A DNA stretch of 64,000 nt from positions 1-64,000 of the forward strand of contig DAHXNI010000091.1 of NCBI GenBank assembly GCA_027365475.1, read 5' to 3'. The notes beneath the pieces are model-generated. The model ran no database searches. It was not told the origin of the DNA and worked only from the letters and a program-made list of their open reading frames with translations. Within the stretch, counting starts at the first letter, position 1. The number at the start of each line of letters is the position of its first letter. Shown piece by piece: positions 8,133-23,746 of this stretch. This DNA comes from Pseudomonadota bacterium (GTDB lineage: Bacteria > Pseudomonadota > Gammaproteobacteria > JAKAQQ01). The position numbers and the translations under genes were made by a program.

Positions 8133-8542
8133 CGCGCGTCCCTCCCTTCCGGTATCTTAAGGAAGGCCACGGCAAATTTCTTCAGCCAGACGAGATAGGC
8201 CAGTGCCTCGGCATGAGCGTGCAGGTAGGCCTGCTCGCTGCCTTCGGTAATCGCACGGATCAGATTCTGATTGCCGGCATAGGGGGCATTCAGATGATCG
8301 CCACACAGCCAAGCTTGCATCTGTTCGTAAAGCTTGTTATGGGGTTCGTCCGGTTCTCCTTTTGCCGCGGATAGCAGCATGGCCAGCGCCTGGCCCAGGC
8401 CGTTTTGCAGGATGGTGGCCGGCAGGGCGCTGACATAGCTGACGTAATGTCCGGTGTCCTTGTCCCTAAGCGCATCCACGGCGTGCAGGGCGTGTTCGGC
8501 GCGCTGCTGGTCGAGGGATTTCTTGAGTTCCTCCGTGCTCAT
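8129..8542 (-). CDS. cmr5: type III-B small subunit Cmr5
   Basis: This 137-aa all-helical protein has the typical Cmr5 opening (LDQQRAEHALHAVDAL) and the segment YVSYVSALPATILQNGLGQALAMLL, a hallmark of the family. Cmr5 forms the minor filament (Cas11 role) between Cas10 and the head and stabilises bound target RNA. Start and stop both overlap neighbouring genes by 4 nt. Confidence 0.94.
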   Translation of the reverse strand: MSTEELKKSLDQQRAEHALHAVDALRDKDTGHYVSYVSALPATILQNGLGQALAMLLSAAKGEPDEPHNKLYEQMQAWLCGDHLNAPYAGNQNLIRAITEGSEQAYLHAHAEALAYLVWLKKFAVAFLKIPEGRDAR

Positions 8543-9342
8543 GACCGCGCCTCCGGAAAGGCCAGTGCCAGCCAGCCCTGGCCAACCGTTTCGTTACCGC
8601 CGACTTGCAGGTAAGGCGATTGCCGGAGCGCAGTGGCCAGCGACTCCAGCGCACCAGATACGCGTTCGCTGATCAGCGTGTAAAGCAGACCGTCGGGCGG
8701 CAGGCTTTCCTCGTACCAGAGGTTCTTGCTGGTCTTGGTGTCATCATCAAGCACATTGCGGGCCTGAACGGCCAATCCGTAGCGGGCAAACCAGACAAAG
8801 TCGTCGTCATGCAACACCAGCAATGATCTAACGAGGCGCGCGCGCGTAGCATCATGGACAATCAGCTTGCGTAACACAGTTATGACTGTATCAGGCACTT
8901 TGCCATTGAGTTGAAAGCTACGCTCTTCCAGAATGACGGGGGCTTCGCCTTCGCCCAGCGCTTGGCCGTGCCCGATAACGGTGTCGAGCGCTGGCGTTTT
9001 AATACCGATACGCTCCGCATCGCGCCGGTAACGTTCCCACAAATGCGGGCAGGTGATCCAGCGGCTGGCGCCTTGCAGGCTGCGCACGGGCAAGGTCAGC
9101 AGGCGGGCGTCGGAAAACAGCAACTGCCCGACGTTGTCCTGCTGACCGAACAAGGTATTGGTATCCGCCATACCTTTCTGCTTGGCCCAGTCACGCAGAG
9201 CGCCTTTCAGGCCCGAGCCGGGGATGAAGGGATAATCGGTCACGGCTTCGCGTGCCACCGGCAAATCCACTACCCCTTCACTCTGGCCGCCGCCAACGTG
9301 GATGAAGGTTTCCGCCAGCAGGCCGATGAGTAATGTGTTCAT
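8539..9342 (-). CDS. cmr4: type III-B backbone RNase Cmr4 (Cas7)
   Basis: This 267-aa RAMP protein repeats along crRNA to form the Cmr backbone and cuts target RNA every six bases. The catalytic aspartate is present at residue 26 in EGVVDLPVAREA, followed by the family loop DYPFIPGSGLKGALRD and C-terminal GGNETVGQGW. RNA cleavage is therefore expected. I set the start at the ATG that overlaps the cmr3 stop (ATGA); a longer upstream frame is inside cmr3. Confidence 0.95.
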   Translation of the reverse strand: MNTLLIGLLAETFIHVGGGQSEGVVDLPVAREAVTDYPFIPGSGLKGALRDWAKQKGMADTNTLFGQQDNVGQLLFSDARLLTLPVRSLQGASRWITCPHLWERYRRDAERIGIKTPALDTVIGHGQALGEGEAPVILEERSFQLNGKVPDTVITVLRKLIVHDATRARLVRSLLVLHDDDFVWFARYGLAVQARNVLDDDTKTSKNLWYEESLPPDGLLYTLISERVSGALESLATALRQSPYLQVGGNETVGQGWLALAFPEARS

Positions 9343-10445
9343 TGATTCCCCCAGGTTCCAATGGCTATCCATCCATAGCCCCAGGTGGGGCGCAATCCGA
9401 TACAGGTGCCATGCAAGGCACGGATGACGTGTTCTTCTTCAACGCCGGCCTGCATAAACAAAACGCTTCCCGGTGCCAGGTGTGGTTGAAGCGGGAGCGG
9501 TTGCTTCTTGACCGAATCCCAGCCGCCCAGCATCAGCACACGGGGCAGGCAGGCGCTGACCAGCGTGCCCGGCAGTCCGGGAATGGCCTGCCCCGGCGCG
9601 GGCGCCGACGCCAGCGGCAAGGGCGTCAGAACAACAACGGTGTAGTTCAGGTTTTTCCCATCGCGCTGCAAAGTGGCGGGTGAGGCAGGCAAGTCGGGGG
9701 CTGCATCCGCCACCGTGATCCAGGCGCTGCGCGCTTCACCGCCAACTGGATGCGGTTTGCGAGGGATGCGGGCGAGGGTTTCCTCGTCCAGTCCTTCCAG
9801 CCAGATGCCCAGGGTCACGCCGTGGTGCAGCCGGATGTGTTGCGGTGAATACAGGGCACCTTCTCCCGTGGTGCGGGTGGCTTCATCGCGTGCGATGCCG
9901 ACTCGGGCTTCGAGGGACCAGAGGCTTTTCTGTTCAACTATCGTATCTGCCGCGGGCTCTTTGCCTTTGAGTGCCGTGGACAACCCATCGAGGCTCAGCC
10001 AGATCAACCCCGCCTGTTTCCAGCCGTCTCCCGGCGCGCCGGAAGGCAAGGCAGGAAGCCGGACGGCCTTGTCCAGATCGCAGTCGCGCGCAGGGCCGGG
10101 CACAAGCAGGGTCGTCTTGCCGGCTTCGTTCCGCATCAGGTTCGCGGGTGCGAGGTAAAGCGGTTTCACGTGCTGCAGCAGCAGCGGACCGCGAAACCGG
10201 AGCGCCCCAAGGTTCTCGCCGTCGCCCAATTTCTGTTTGATGTCATCGCCCCACGATCCCCTGCCATTCCAGCCGAGGCCGCGCGCTACCGCGGCGCGGA
10301 CGGCGCCCACCAGCGTGGCCGGCGCGGGCGGGAACTGACTGGCGACGCCCACCTGCTCACATTCATCTTTGGTGTAAGGCCGTCCGTCGCGGAAGAAAAC
10401 CGTATCCAGCGGCTCGATATTCAACAGTCGACTGTGGCCGTTCAT
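9339..10445 (-). CDS. cmr3: type III-B Cmr3 (Cas5-like, binds crRNA 5' handle)
   Basis: The 368-aa protein has the Cmr3 N-terminus (IEPLDTVFFRDGRPYT, then FPPAPATLVGAVRAA) and a C-terminal WDSVKKQPLPLQPHLAPGSV region followed by the glycine-rich PTWGYGWIAIG. Cmr3 pairs with Cas10 and caps the 5' handle of crRNA. Here that handle would come from the single neighbouring array. The gene overlaps cmr2 and cmr4 by 4 nt each. Confidence 0.94.
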   Translation of the reverse strand: MNGHSRLLNIEPLDTVFFRDGRPYTKDECEQVGVASQFPPAPATLVGAVRAAVARGLGWNGRGSWGDDIKQKLGDGENLGALRFRGPLLLQHVKPLYLAPANLMRNEAGKTTLLVPGPARDCDLDKAVRLPALPSGAPGDGWKQAGLIWLSLDGLSTALKGKEPAADTIVEQKSLWSLEARVGIARDEATRTTGEGALYSPQHIRLHHGVTLGIWLEGLDEETLARIPRKPHPVGGEARSAWITVADAAPDLPASPATLQRDGKNLNYTVVVLTPLPLASAPAPGQAIPGLPGTLVSACLPRVLMLGGWDSVKKQPLPLQPHLAPGSVLFMQAGVEEEHVIRALHGTCIGLRPTWGYGWIAIGTWGNQ

Positions 10446-12313
10446 TCGTGGACCTCCTTGCCCGCCAGCAGGCGCGCGAGGCGCAGCCCATCCAGTTGCA
10501 GGGCTTTCTGTGAGCCGGCCTTGCCATCCTTGTCGCGCTCAAAACCCTGGCAGGCGGAAAACAATTCAGCGATCGCCTCTTCCGCTTGTTCAAGCGTCGG
10601 TTTGCGTTCGCGACTCTTCAGATATTCTGCCTGCAACAGACGCTTTACGTTTGGGAAGTTCTCCAGCTCTCCTGCGTCGGCCAGCATGGGATAACGGGTT
10701 CTCAGCTTGTAGAAGAATCCGCTGCCGAAGCGGTCCGCGCTCACGGCATCGGCGAGTGACTGCAAGCGCTTCGTGAATTCTTCGCCGTTGTCATCGGCCC
10801 AGGTGCTCACCCATTCCGCCGCCTTGCCGGAAGCCTTGAACCAGGCCAAGGCAATGGAATCGCGCCCGTTCCCGTCCTTGGCCACGCCGTCCAGTTGCCG
10901 GCGCGCCTCGGCCAGCACTTCGCGCAAAGGCAGGTGGTAATGGGCGAAGACGACGGCCACCGACGCCGTAAAATCCGGGTCGTTGAACGCTGTTCCGTAA
11001 GCTTCATGCAGGCTCATGGCGCAATCGAGGGCACGGTCATAGGGCAACAGCGCCATGACGTCATCGCCGCCAGCATAGAGCGTGACGCCGTCGTGCGCTT
11101 CAACACAGCCGGCAACGTTGCGACTGAAGCGGGCCAGCGCACATGAAATGGCATCCGGTTTGCCCGTACTCAGATGCTTGCCCAGGTTGTCGCCATCAAG
11201 CAACAGCAGCGCGTAATAAGGTTGGACGGGATGCTCTTTCTGCAGTTTCTTCAGCTCTGTGCACAGCGATTGCCGCGCCTCTTCATTCTCTGTCAGCGGC
11301 GTGTCGCTGGCATTGGCCAGCGCCGCGGGCAGGAAGAAATTGCCGTCCAGCCAGGCCAGTCTTTTCAGGGATTCCAGGCTCTTGATGTGCATGCTGCGCT
11401 CGCCTCGCACGGCTTCCCCGGCGGCCTCGATAACGTGTTCTTCGTATGCCCGCAGTTTCTCTGTCCGCTCCAGATCGCCGGCAAAGCCGCGCAACCACGG
11501 GATGGCCGCCATGTAGGCCGTAGAGGGCCAGTTGCGGACAGCCTTGGATATTCCATCCGGCACCCAGCGAATCGATTGTTTCGGGTCTTCCGGTTCGAGT
11601 TTCGGGAACAACCGCTTGATCAAAGCAATCGCGCAAAGCCGTTCGTTCTCGCGCAGTTCCAGACGCCCGACTCGGCTCCCGAGCGCGTTCCAGAAATCAT
11701 CCTGATTGCTTTTTTCGTGCGCACGGACAAAGCCCGACAGCTCCTGCCAGTCGCCCATCAGGGTGCAGTGATCGCCCCCTTCCGGTTCGGGCCAGCGGTT
11801 GCGCCAGTTCTTGCGGGCATCCAGCCAGCGGGCGTCGCTGCAGTCGCCAGGATCGGCGCCGAGCACCCAGGATATTTCCCAGAAGCCGTTGACCTGCCGG
11901 TCCCAAATCGCACGCGTTTCATTGCCCCGCGCTTGGCTACGATCCACGAATTGTTCCCAGACGGCATCGGCCAGCTTTCGCCAGGCGTCCCGCATGGCCG
12001 TCTCGACCCGGTGTGCATCAAAGGAGTCAGGCACCGTTGCCTTGAAACGATTGGGCAGCGAGCCGATCTGCGGGGTAGGATCATGCGCTAACGGCTTGCC
12101 TTCGATAGCGGCTATAAGCGGATCCGTAATGGTGTCCCCATCGGCAACGACCGGAAAGACGACGCGACCGCCCTGCCTCCGCACCTCGGCCATGGCCTGC
12201 CCTGCCAGCCAAGACAGCAGAAACGATCCCGCCCACAAGTCGCGCGTGCGCCGCGCCTGAGCGACGAAGCCCTGCACCGGGCCGAGCGTGAAATGGAACA
12301 GTTGGGAGTTCAT
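10442..12313 (-). CDS. cmr2: Cas10/Cmr2, cyclase subunit without an HD domain
   Basis: The protein is about 623 aa. It starts directly with the Cmr2 N-terminal motif FTLGPVQGFVAQARRTRDLW. The polymerase/cyclase palm motif is intact in LYAGGDDVMALLP (GGDD). This predicts cyclic oligoadenylate synthesis from ATP when target RNA is bound. I see no N-terminal HD nuclease domain and no H-D metal motif, so ssDNA cutting is not expected. The start is the ATG overlapping the cmr1 stop. A CARF-bearing protein encoded two genes upstream would be the natural receiver of the signal. Confidence 0.95.
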   Translation of the reverse strand: MNSQLFHFTLGPVQGFVAQARRTRDLWAGSFLLSWLAGQAMAEVRRQGGRVVFPVVADGDTITDPLIAAIEGKPLAHDPTPQIGSLPNRFKATVPDSFDAHRVETAMRDAWRKLADAVWEQFVDRSQARGNETRAIWDRQVNGFWEISWVLGADPGDCSDARWLDARKNWRNRWPEPEGGDHCTLMGDWQELSGFVRAHEKSNQDDFWNALGSRVGRLELRENERLCAIALIKRLFPKLEPEDPKQSIRWVPDGISKAVRNWPSTAYMAAIPWLRGFAGDLERTEKLRAYEEHVIEAAGEAVRGERSMHIKSLESLKRLAWLDGNFFLPAALANASDTPLTENEEARQSLCTELKKLQKEHPVQPYYALLLLDGDNLGKHLSTGKPDAISCALARFSRNVAGCVEAHDGVTLYAGGDDVMALLPYDRALDCAMSLHEAYGTAFNDPDFTASVAVVFAHYHLPLREVLAEARRQLDGVAKDGNGRDSIALAWFKASGKAAEWVSTWADDNGEEFTKRLQSLADAVSADRFGSGFFYKLRTRYPMLADAGELENFPNVKRLLQAEYLKSRERKPTLEQAEEAIAELFSACQGFERDKDGKAGSQKALQLDGLRLARLLAGKEVHE

Positions 12314-13251
12314 GTCCGTGCTCCCGCATCGACGAAGGTCCGTGCGATCCGCCATGTTCCGGACGGTTCATACTGACCCGACAGGAACTTCCCGGGTAGA
12401 AACAGCGCCAGCGGTATGGCCTGCGCTCCTTCGGGCTGGTGTACATGCAGGAATACTGCCCCCGCGCGACGTTTCCTCGCATTTCCACCCGCATTTTTTC
12501 GCGGAAGACCGAAACCTTCTCTTTGACCTTTATCCGACAAATTGCGGATAGCCTTCCGATAGTTTTCGGCCAACCAGCAGTGCGCCTTCTCACTGTTTTC
12601 GCATGGTTTACCAATCAGACAACCACTTTGTTTAGTGAAAGCCGTCCAGTCTTTCAGGCCGCAGCCGGAAACCAATAGGCCATCGGTAGCTTTCTTCAAA
12701 GATGGCTCGTCTGTTGGCGCGCGCCATGGCTCGCCGTTACCGGTTAATGTTTCCAACGTCAGGCTGCCCCATCCGTTGCGTGTGCGGCTCCCCAGTCCGC
12801 CGAAAAGGCCCAGCACTATCAGCATCTGGCACAGGCTATCCCGTTGCTTGGCATCACAGCCTGGGCAGGACAGTTGTACCGTGAACCATCCGCCCGGCTG
12901 GATGTACACGCGTTCGGTTTGCCCAGGTTTGTCGATCAGTCCATAGCCGACGTAACTCTGCCAACTGTTGCGGTTGAACTTCTGCTGGTTTTTGGTATGG
13001 AACCGTGATTCGGCCAGCCGCATCCGCACGTGGCTGACGCCTGTGCGGGTGCTGCCGAACAGCCTGTCTTCCTCGTTGCGTAATGCCTGCACGCTGTCAA
13101 ACTGTTGCGCGGCCATTGCACGCCACCAGAAGCGCAGCGCGCCCTTGAAGCTCGGCAGACGAAACTCGGCCTGGTTCGGGTCCGCACCGCTCAGGAACAT
13201 GGGTGTGACGACACGGTATTTCGCCGTGAAGGTATGCACGGGTTCAGTCAT
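12310..13251 (-). CDS. cmr1: type III-B RAMP protein Cmr1
   Basis: The 313-aa protein opens with TFTAKYRVVTPMFLSGADP and the loop FRLPSFKGALRFWWRAM, both diagnostic of Cmr1, the subunit closing the 3' end of the crRNA. GLFGGLGSRTRNGWGSL is the second glycine-rich loop. The chosen start, MTEPVHTF, follows an AAGG site and overlaps the preceding stop by 8 nt. Two ATGs slightly upstream lie inside the CARF gene. Confidence 0.93.
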   Translation of the reverse strand: MTEPVHTFTAKYRVVTPMFLSGADPNQAEFRLPSFKGALRFWWRAMAAQQFDSVQALRNEEDRLFGSTRTGVSHVRMRLAESRFHTKNQQKFNRNSWQSYVGYGLIDKPGQTERVYIQPGGWFTVQLSCPGCDAKQRDSLCQMLIVLGLFGGLGSRTRNGWGSLTLETLTGNGEPWRAPTDEPSLKKATDGLLVSGCGLKDWTAFTKQSGCLIGKPCENSEKAHCWLAENYRKAIRNLSDKGQREGFGLPRKNAGGNARKRRAGAVFLHVHQPEGAQAIPLALFLPGKFLSGQYEPSGTWRIARTFVDAGART

Positions 13252-14983
13252 TGCCTTCATCTCCATTGAATTCCTTGTCCAGCCAGAACAACTCAGATTC
13301 GACCCAAGGATTTACTTTTTGCTCCTCTTGCGTTCTTCTGTCCGCGAGTATGAAGCGCCGGCATAGTCGTTGATCATTGCGTGCTTGCTCAAATAACTGC
13401 TGCACAACCACTCCCATCAGAGTAGTACCTCCGGTCAAGTTGACCAGCACTTCATCTGCATCCAGACAATTTTTCCTTGTCTGTTGCAAAAGCGCCTTTA
13501 TTTCACTCGCACCATTGAATGGATCTTTCATGCCGAGAACGTTAGGGGTGCCTGAAAACCCAGTCCGCTGCAACGCTTCATTGATGCCCGGCTTGGCCTG
13601 CTCCGAACACAGCACCAGTACCGAGTTCGGCCGCGTTTGCTTGATAGCTGAATATAATACGCCCGGGCTCATGCCGACAGGGGTGATCAACAGGCGCCCC
13701 TTGCTGCCGCCGAACGACTCCCAAGCGTCATCTGCACCTTTGATCCTGTACCAGAACGACTGTATCTGCTCAGACAGGTTGGACTCCGGTTTCGCCACGT
13801 CTTGCTTCATACCGTGGTGGGCAAGCTGATTACGTTCCTTTCCGAGCTGATCCCAGAATGTGCCCCAGCTTTTCTGCTCATCCGACAAGCTGTCACGCAA
13901 TGCGGGCTGATTCATGGCGCCCAGTTCGCGCTCGATCTTCATGCGCGTGGGTCTATCCAGCCAGTGCTTCGGAGGGTCGCGATGCAGTACCCCCAGGGAC
14001 ACCACCCATTCGCGCATCAATCCAACTCCGGCCGAAAACTGGCCGCGGTCAAGGTACTGGTCTATCAATTTCGCCTGACGCCGGAGCTCCTCCCGGCTTA
14101 GCGGGTACAGCTTTTTCCATGCACTCTTGCTTTTGCCATTCTTCAAGTCATCGCTTTCAAAGCGCAGCGGTGCCGCGGCTTCCAGTACCGCTTCACCCAG
14201 CTCTTTGGCCAAGGGCACGTTCAGACTGGGCATGGTGTCCAGAGGACGATCTTCCAATGCGTGACTCAACTTGCCCGCCGCCAGCCCCAGTTCCAATGGA
14301 AAACCGGATTCGTAGTGGTACGAGAAGGTGCCCAGTGCTTCCGCACAGGCTTGCGACGGGCCACGTGAGGAATCTTTCGGCAAACTGTTTTTTACGTCTT
14401 CGAACCGGGCGGCCAGCGCCTTGGTAAACCCGGTCTCTCGAAACACTCGGACCGCATGGAACCATTGGGGAAGATCCAGCAAGGGCTTCAGATCAATAAG
14501 CGGCTTTGTATCTCCCTGGCTTTCGTATTTTCCATACCAGGCATCGACGATCTCGACGTTGCGGAAACTGGACAGGTAAAGCGCCAGTGCATAGAAAACA
14601 AACGGGATATGCCTCGGGCCATGCGTGATATCCAGCGTCAATCTGGATGCCGGGGCAATGTTGTTCGCTACGTTGCGGATGGTCGCGGAAAGTTGTTCGC
14701 TATTATCCCCATCAGGAATGTCCAATCCTTCAGCCCTGACACCCAACGATTCGACCTGACGCGCAAAATCTTCCCAAACCGTTTCGCGCGCTTTTTTTGT
14801 CAACAGGCACAACACCTTGTCTGGCCGGTCATTGGGATCCTGCAATCGCAACCACGCTAATGGCGCATGCTCGGATTGCGTAGTTTTGTCGCCGAGCGCA
14901 TAGGTGGTCCGTTTAGGCTGCGTTCCCAGTGCCATCAGCAACAGATGCGGCCGCGAATTGTTTTCCGTCGATATCATGCTCAT
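13244..14983 (-). CDS. candidate CARF-HEPN-CARF ancillary nuclease (Csx2/TM1812-like N-terminus)
   Basis: The protein has 579 aa. Residues 1-180 match the DxTHG/TM1812 (Csx2) type CARF fold: LLLMALGTQPKRTTYAL at the first strand and DITHGPRHIPF at 118-128. Residues 200-425 are mostly helical and end in KERNQLAHHG, an R-x4-H HEPN RNase motif (R384, H389). Residues 430-550 look like a second Rossmann-type CARF domain: LLITPVGMSPGVLYSAI, VLVLCSEQ, then LVNLTGGTTLMG. CARF domains bind cyclic oligoadenylate and HEPN domains cut RNA when activated. Two CARF-like domains on one chain are unusual. The gene overlaps csb2 (ATGA) and cmr1 (8 nt), so it is co-expressed with both effector types. Domain boundaries are read by eye. 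Confidence 0.82.
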   Translation of the reverse strand: MSMISTENNSRPHLLLMALGTQPKRTTYALGDKTTQSEHAPLAWLRLQDPNDRPDKVLCLLTKKARETVWEDFARQVESLGVRAEGLDIPDGDNSEQLSATIRNVANNIAPASRLTLDITHGPRHIPFVFYALALYLSSFRNVEIVDAWYGKYESQGDTKPLIDLKPLLDLPQWFHAVRVFRETGFTKALAARFEDVKNSLPKDSSRGPSQACAEALGTFSYHYESGFPLELGLAAGKLSHALEDRPLDTMPSLNVPLAKELGEAVLEAAAPLRFESDDLKNGKSKSAWKKLYPLSREELRRQAKLIDQYLDRGQFSAGVGLMREWVVSLGVLHRDPPKHWLDRPTRMKIERELGAMNQPALRDSLSDEQKSWGTFWDQLGKERNQLAHHGMKQDVAKPESNLSEQIQSFWYRIKGADDAWESFGGSKGRLLITPVGMSPGVLYSAIKQTRPNSVLVLCSEQAKPGINEALQRTGFSGTPNVLGMKDPFNGASEIKALLQQTRKNCLDADEVLVNLTGGTTLMGVVVQQLFEQARNDQRLCRRFILADRRTQEEQKVNPWVESELFWLDKEFNGDEGND

Positions 14984-16473
14984 TTGTCCTGTTCCATCGG
15001 CTTGAACAGGCCAAGCCCGAAATGGCAGGCAAAGCCGAGCGCCAGCGGGCCTTGCGCGGGCTCGGCAAAGGACAGGCGCCAGAAGCTGCCCAGGTGGTCG
15101 GGCTGGTCGAGTCCGCGGCGGCGGCGGAAGCGGTGGAAGTGGATCGGACGGCGTTTTCGGTCTCTGCCGACATCCACTTCGTCGAAGCTTTCCATGACGA
15201 CCGGCTCGGGCAGCCCGCGTTCACGGCATTCCCGGCGAATTTGATCCGCAACGGTGAGGCGCTTCTTGACGTGCCACGGATGTAGGTACGGCGTCACGGA
15301 TTCCCAGACGACGTTTTTTTGCATCAAATCTCCGCCCGCCTCGATGCCACCGAGACTTTCCAGCGCCAGCCGCCATTCGGCGCCGTCGCGGCCCCAGATG
15401 CGGTCGAGCCTTTTCAGCACACGCTGCTGCTGCGCGTCCATGCCGCCGGGCACGTGCAGCAATATCCGGTCGAGTCGGCCATCGCCGTTGCTGTCGTGGG
15501 GCAGGTAGAAAGCGTGGCGGTGGCGATTGCCTTTCGGCATGTCGTGGCCAGAAAAAACAGAAGGGATCTTGTCTTCACCGAACAAGCGCTTGGCCTGGCC
15601 CATGACGGCCACACGCATCAGTTCGCCGATGCGCAACGTTTCCTCCACGCGGGGTAAAGGTTTGCCGACCAAAATGAAGCTGGCCATAGTTGCGTCTGGC
15701 ACCTTGTATTTGGAGATGGCGTAGCGCGGGCGCAGCGCATCAACAGGACGCAGGTAATTTACTTTTCGCGCTGCTGGCGGCTGGTTCCAGCCTTGCTTGC
15801 GCAGATCGGCCGTATCCACGCTAAGTGCATCGAGCAGCTTGTCCGGTAACGTCTTGCCCAGCTTCTTGGCAGCTTTCTTGTCGGATAGAAAGCTTTGCCG
15901 GAGGGTGCTGTATTCTGCGGCTGGAAGCGGAGCGTAGAGTGTCACGACTTCGCCGTAGATTTCGCCGGTTGTCGTATCGACTGTCTCCATACCGGGTTTA
16001 CAGTTGGCTTTGGCGCCCTCGGCGATGCGGTGTGCTTCCACCCAGGACTCGGCGCGGCCCAAATAACCCATGACGGTCAGAAGATCGTCCAGCAACGCAC
16101 GCTGCTCTTCGGGAAGATCTAGAGTGGGCCATACGACCATCAAAGGATCATTCGGATGAACGGCTGTGAAGGCATCGAGAACAAGCGATGTCTTGCCGGC
16201 GGCGAACTGCGGCATGTAGTGACGGGTGTGACTGTGACTGGCCGCGGGCAGTGTGTACTCAGGCAACTCCTGAGCCAGCGATTCAATCAAACCAAGCAGC
16301 GTGGATTCGTTATGCTTTCCAGTGTACTTGATCTTGTGATGCCAAGTGGCGATCAAACTACGCAAGATGCGCCACGGCTCGGGTGGCCAAGCCACGGCAC
16401 CTTCGTTGACGTGCCTGCCCCACGGTGTGGCGTGATAACGCCCTGCTGGGAAGGTGAAGGAGAGAGCAAGCAT
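14980..16473 (-). CDS. csb2: type I-G Cas5-Cas6 fusion (Csb2, GSU0054 family)
   Basis: This intact 497-aa protein has an N-terminus (SFTFPAGRYHATPWGRHVNEGAVAWPPEPWRILRSLIATW) typical of the Cas5-like half of Csb2. The C-terminal half contains FSGHDMPKGNRHRHAFYLP and ends with [10 protein letters not shown], the Cas6-like, crRNA-processing half. It is the only likely processing enzyme in the window and so may supply crRNA to both the I-G and Cmr complexes. It starts three bases after the csb1 stop. Two other partial copies of its 3' end lie in the window. Confidence 0.93.
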   Translation of the reverse strand: MLALSFTFPAGRYHATPWGRHVNEGAVAWPPEPWRILRSLIATWHHKIKYTGKHNESTLLGLIESLAQELPEYTLPAASHSHTRHYMPQFAAGKTSLVLDAFTAVHPNDPLMVVWPTLDLPEEQRALLDDLLTVMGYLGRAESWVEAHRIAEGAKANCKPGMETVDTTTGEIYGEVVTLYAPLPAAEYSTLRQSFLSDKKAAKKLGKTLPDKLLDALSVDTADLRKQGWNQPPAARKVNYLRPVDALRPRYAISKYKVPDATMASFILVGKPLPRVEETLRIGELMRVAVMGQAKRLFGEDKIPSVFSGHDMPKGNRHRHAFYLPHDSNGDGRLDRILLHVPGGMDAQQQRVLKRLDRIWGRDGAEWRLALESLGGIEAGGDLMQKNVVWESVTPYLHPWHVKKRLTVADQIRRECRERGLPEPVVMESFDEVDVGRDRKRRPIHFHRFRRRRGLDQPDHLGSFWRLSFAEPAQGPLALGFACHFGLGLFKPMEQDK

Positions 16474-16476
16474 GGC

Positions 16477-22456
<5,980 letters not shown>

Positions 22457-22697
22457 ATGAACAGAATCATTACCCAGCGGGAGCTTCGCAACGAATCCGC
22501 GGCGGTGCTCCGGGAAGTCCAAGCGGGGCAGACGCTCATCGTGACCCGCAACGGGACGCCGGTTGCTGAGCTTCGACCGATTCAGCCACGCCGGTTCGTG
22601 CCGCGCGCAGCAATCGCCGAGGCCGCCGCGCGCGCGCCCCGGATTGATGTCGGCCGGTTCCGTGCCGATCTGGACGCCGTAAGCGATCAGTCCGTCA

Positions 22698-22705
<8 letters not shown>
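22457..22705 (+). CDS. Phd/YefM-type antitoxin
   Basis: This 82-aa protein has the N-terminal NRIITQRELRNESAAVLREVQAGQTLIVTRNGTPVAEL segment that defines Phd/YefM/VapB DNA-binding antitoxins. The C-terminal tail binds and inhibits the toxin. The last 8 bases overlap the start of the following PIN toxin gene. The start is the ATG giving the canonical N-terminus; longer in-frame starts give extra unrelated residues. Confidence 0.9.
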
Positions 22706-23227
<522 letters not shown>

Positions 23228-23404
23228 TATCTGCGTGCAACGCACAGGTAGGCCGGAAGCTTCATGCAGATCCGGCTGGTTCAAGCCGCGTTTGCCGCGA
23301 ACCGACAGCGGATGATTGCCACGAGTTTCGGGAACGGGAACAATTGCTGTTGGATGTCGGTCATGGGATGGCGCGTCTGTCCAGGCCGCATTGCCAAATA
23401 ATTG

Positions 23405-23626
23405 CTACCCCTGCTTCACGTGTTGTGCAATCCGCCGCTCGAATTCATGCGCATGCTCCGGTGCTTCCTTGGCTGCAAGCAGAGGAGCTAATTCGCGGCG
23501 TACCAGAGCCAAGTCGAGTTTCGCCCCCTGCCGCTCCAGAATGCTGGTGACATCGGCCCAGTCCTTGTTACGCCCCGCAAACGTTTTCATCACCAGCAAC
23601 CCGGCCTCGACCCGCCTTTCCCCCCA
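23405..23626 (-). pseudogene. nucleotidyltransferase-like protein, C-terminal remnant
   Basis: The reading frame encodes EAGLLVMKTFAGRNKDWADV followed by ILERQGAKLDLALVRREL. This resembles the C-terminal region of DUF6036/AbiEii-like nucleotidyltransferases, where LxVMKxFAGRxKDWxD is recurrent. The frame is closed by a stop only about ten codons upstream, so the catalytic N-terminal domain is missing. Family assignment is from memory of the motif and moderately sure. Confidence 0.55.
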
Positions 23627-23746
23627 CTACAACTGAGTCTGCTCCGGATCTGACCCAAAACCCGGTAATTTCCCATGGATTGTGACTTGGCGATTTGCGA
23701 ATCACCAGGTATTGGTTTTCGTAGTAGTGGGGATCATCCTCACCAC

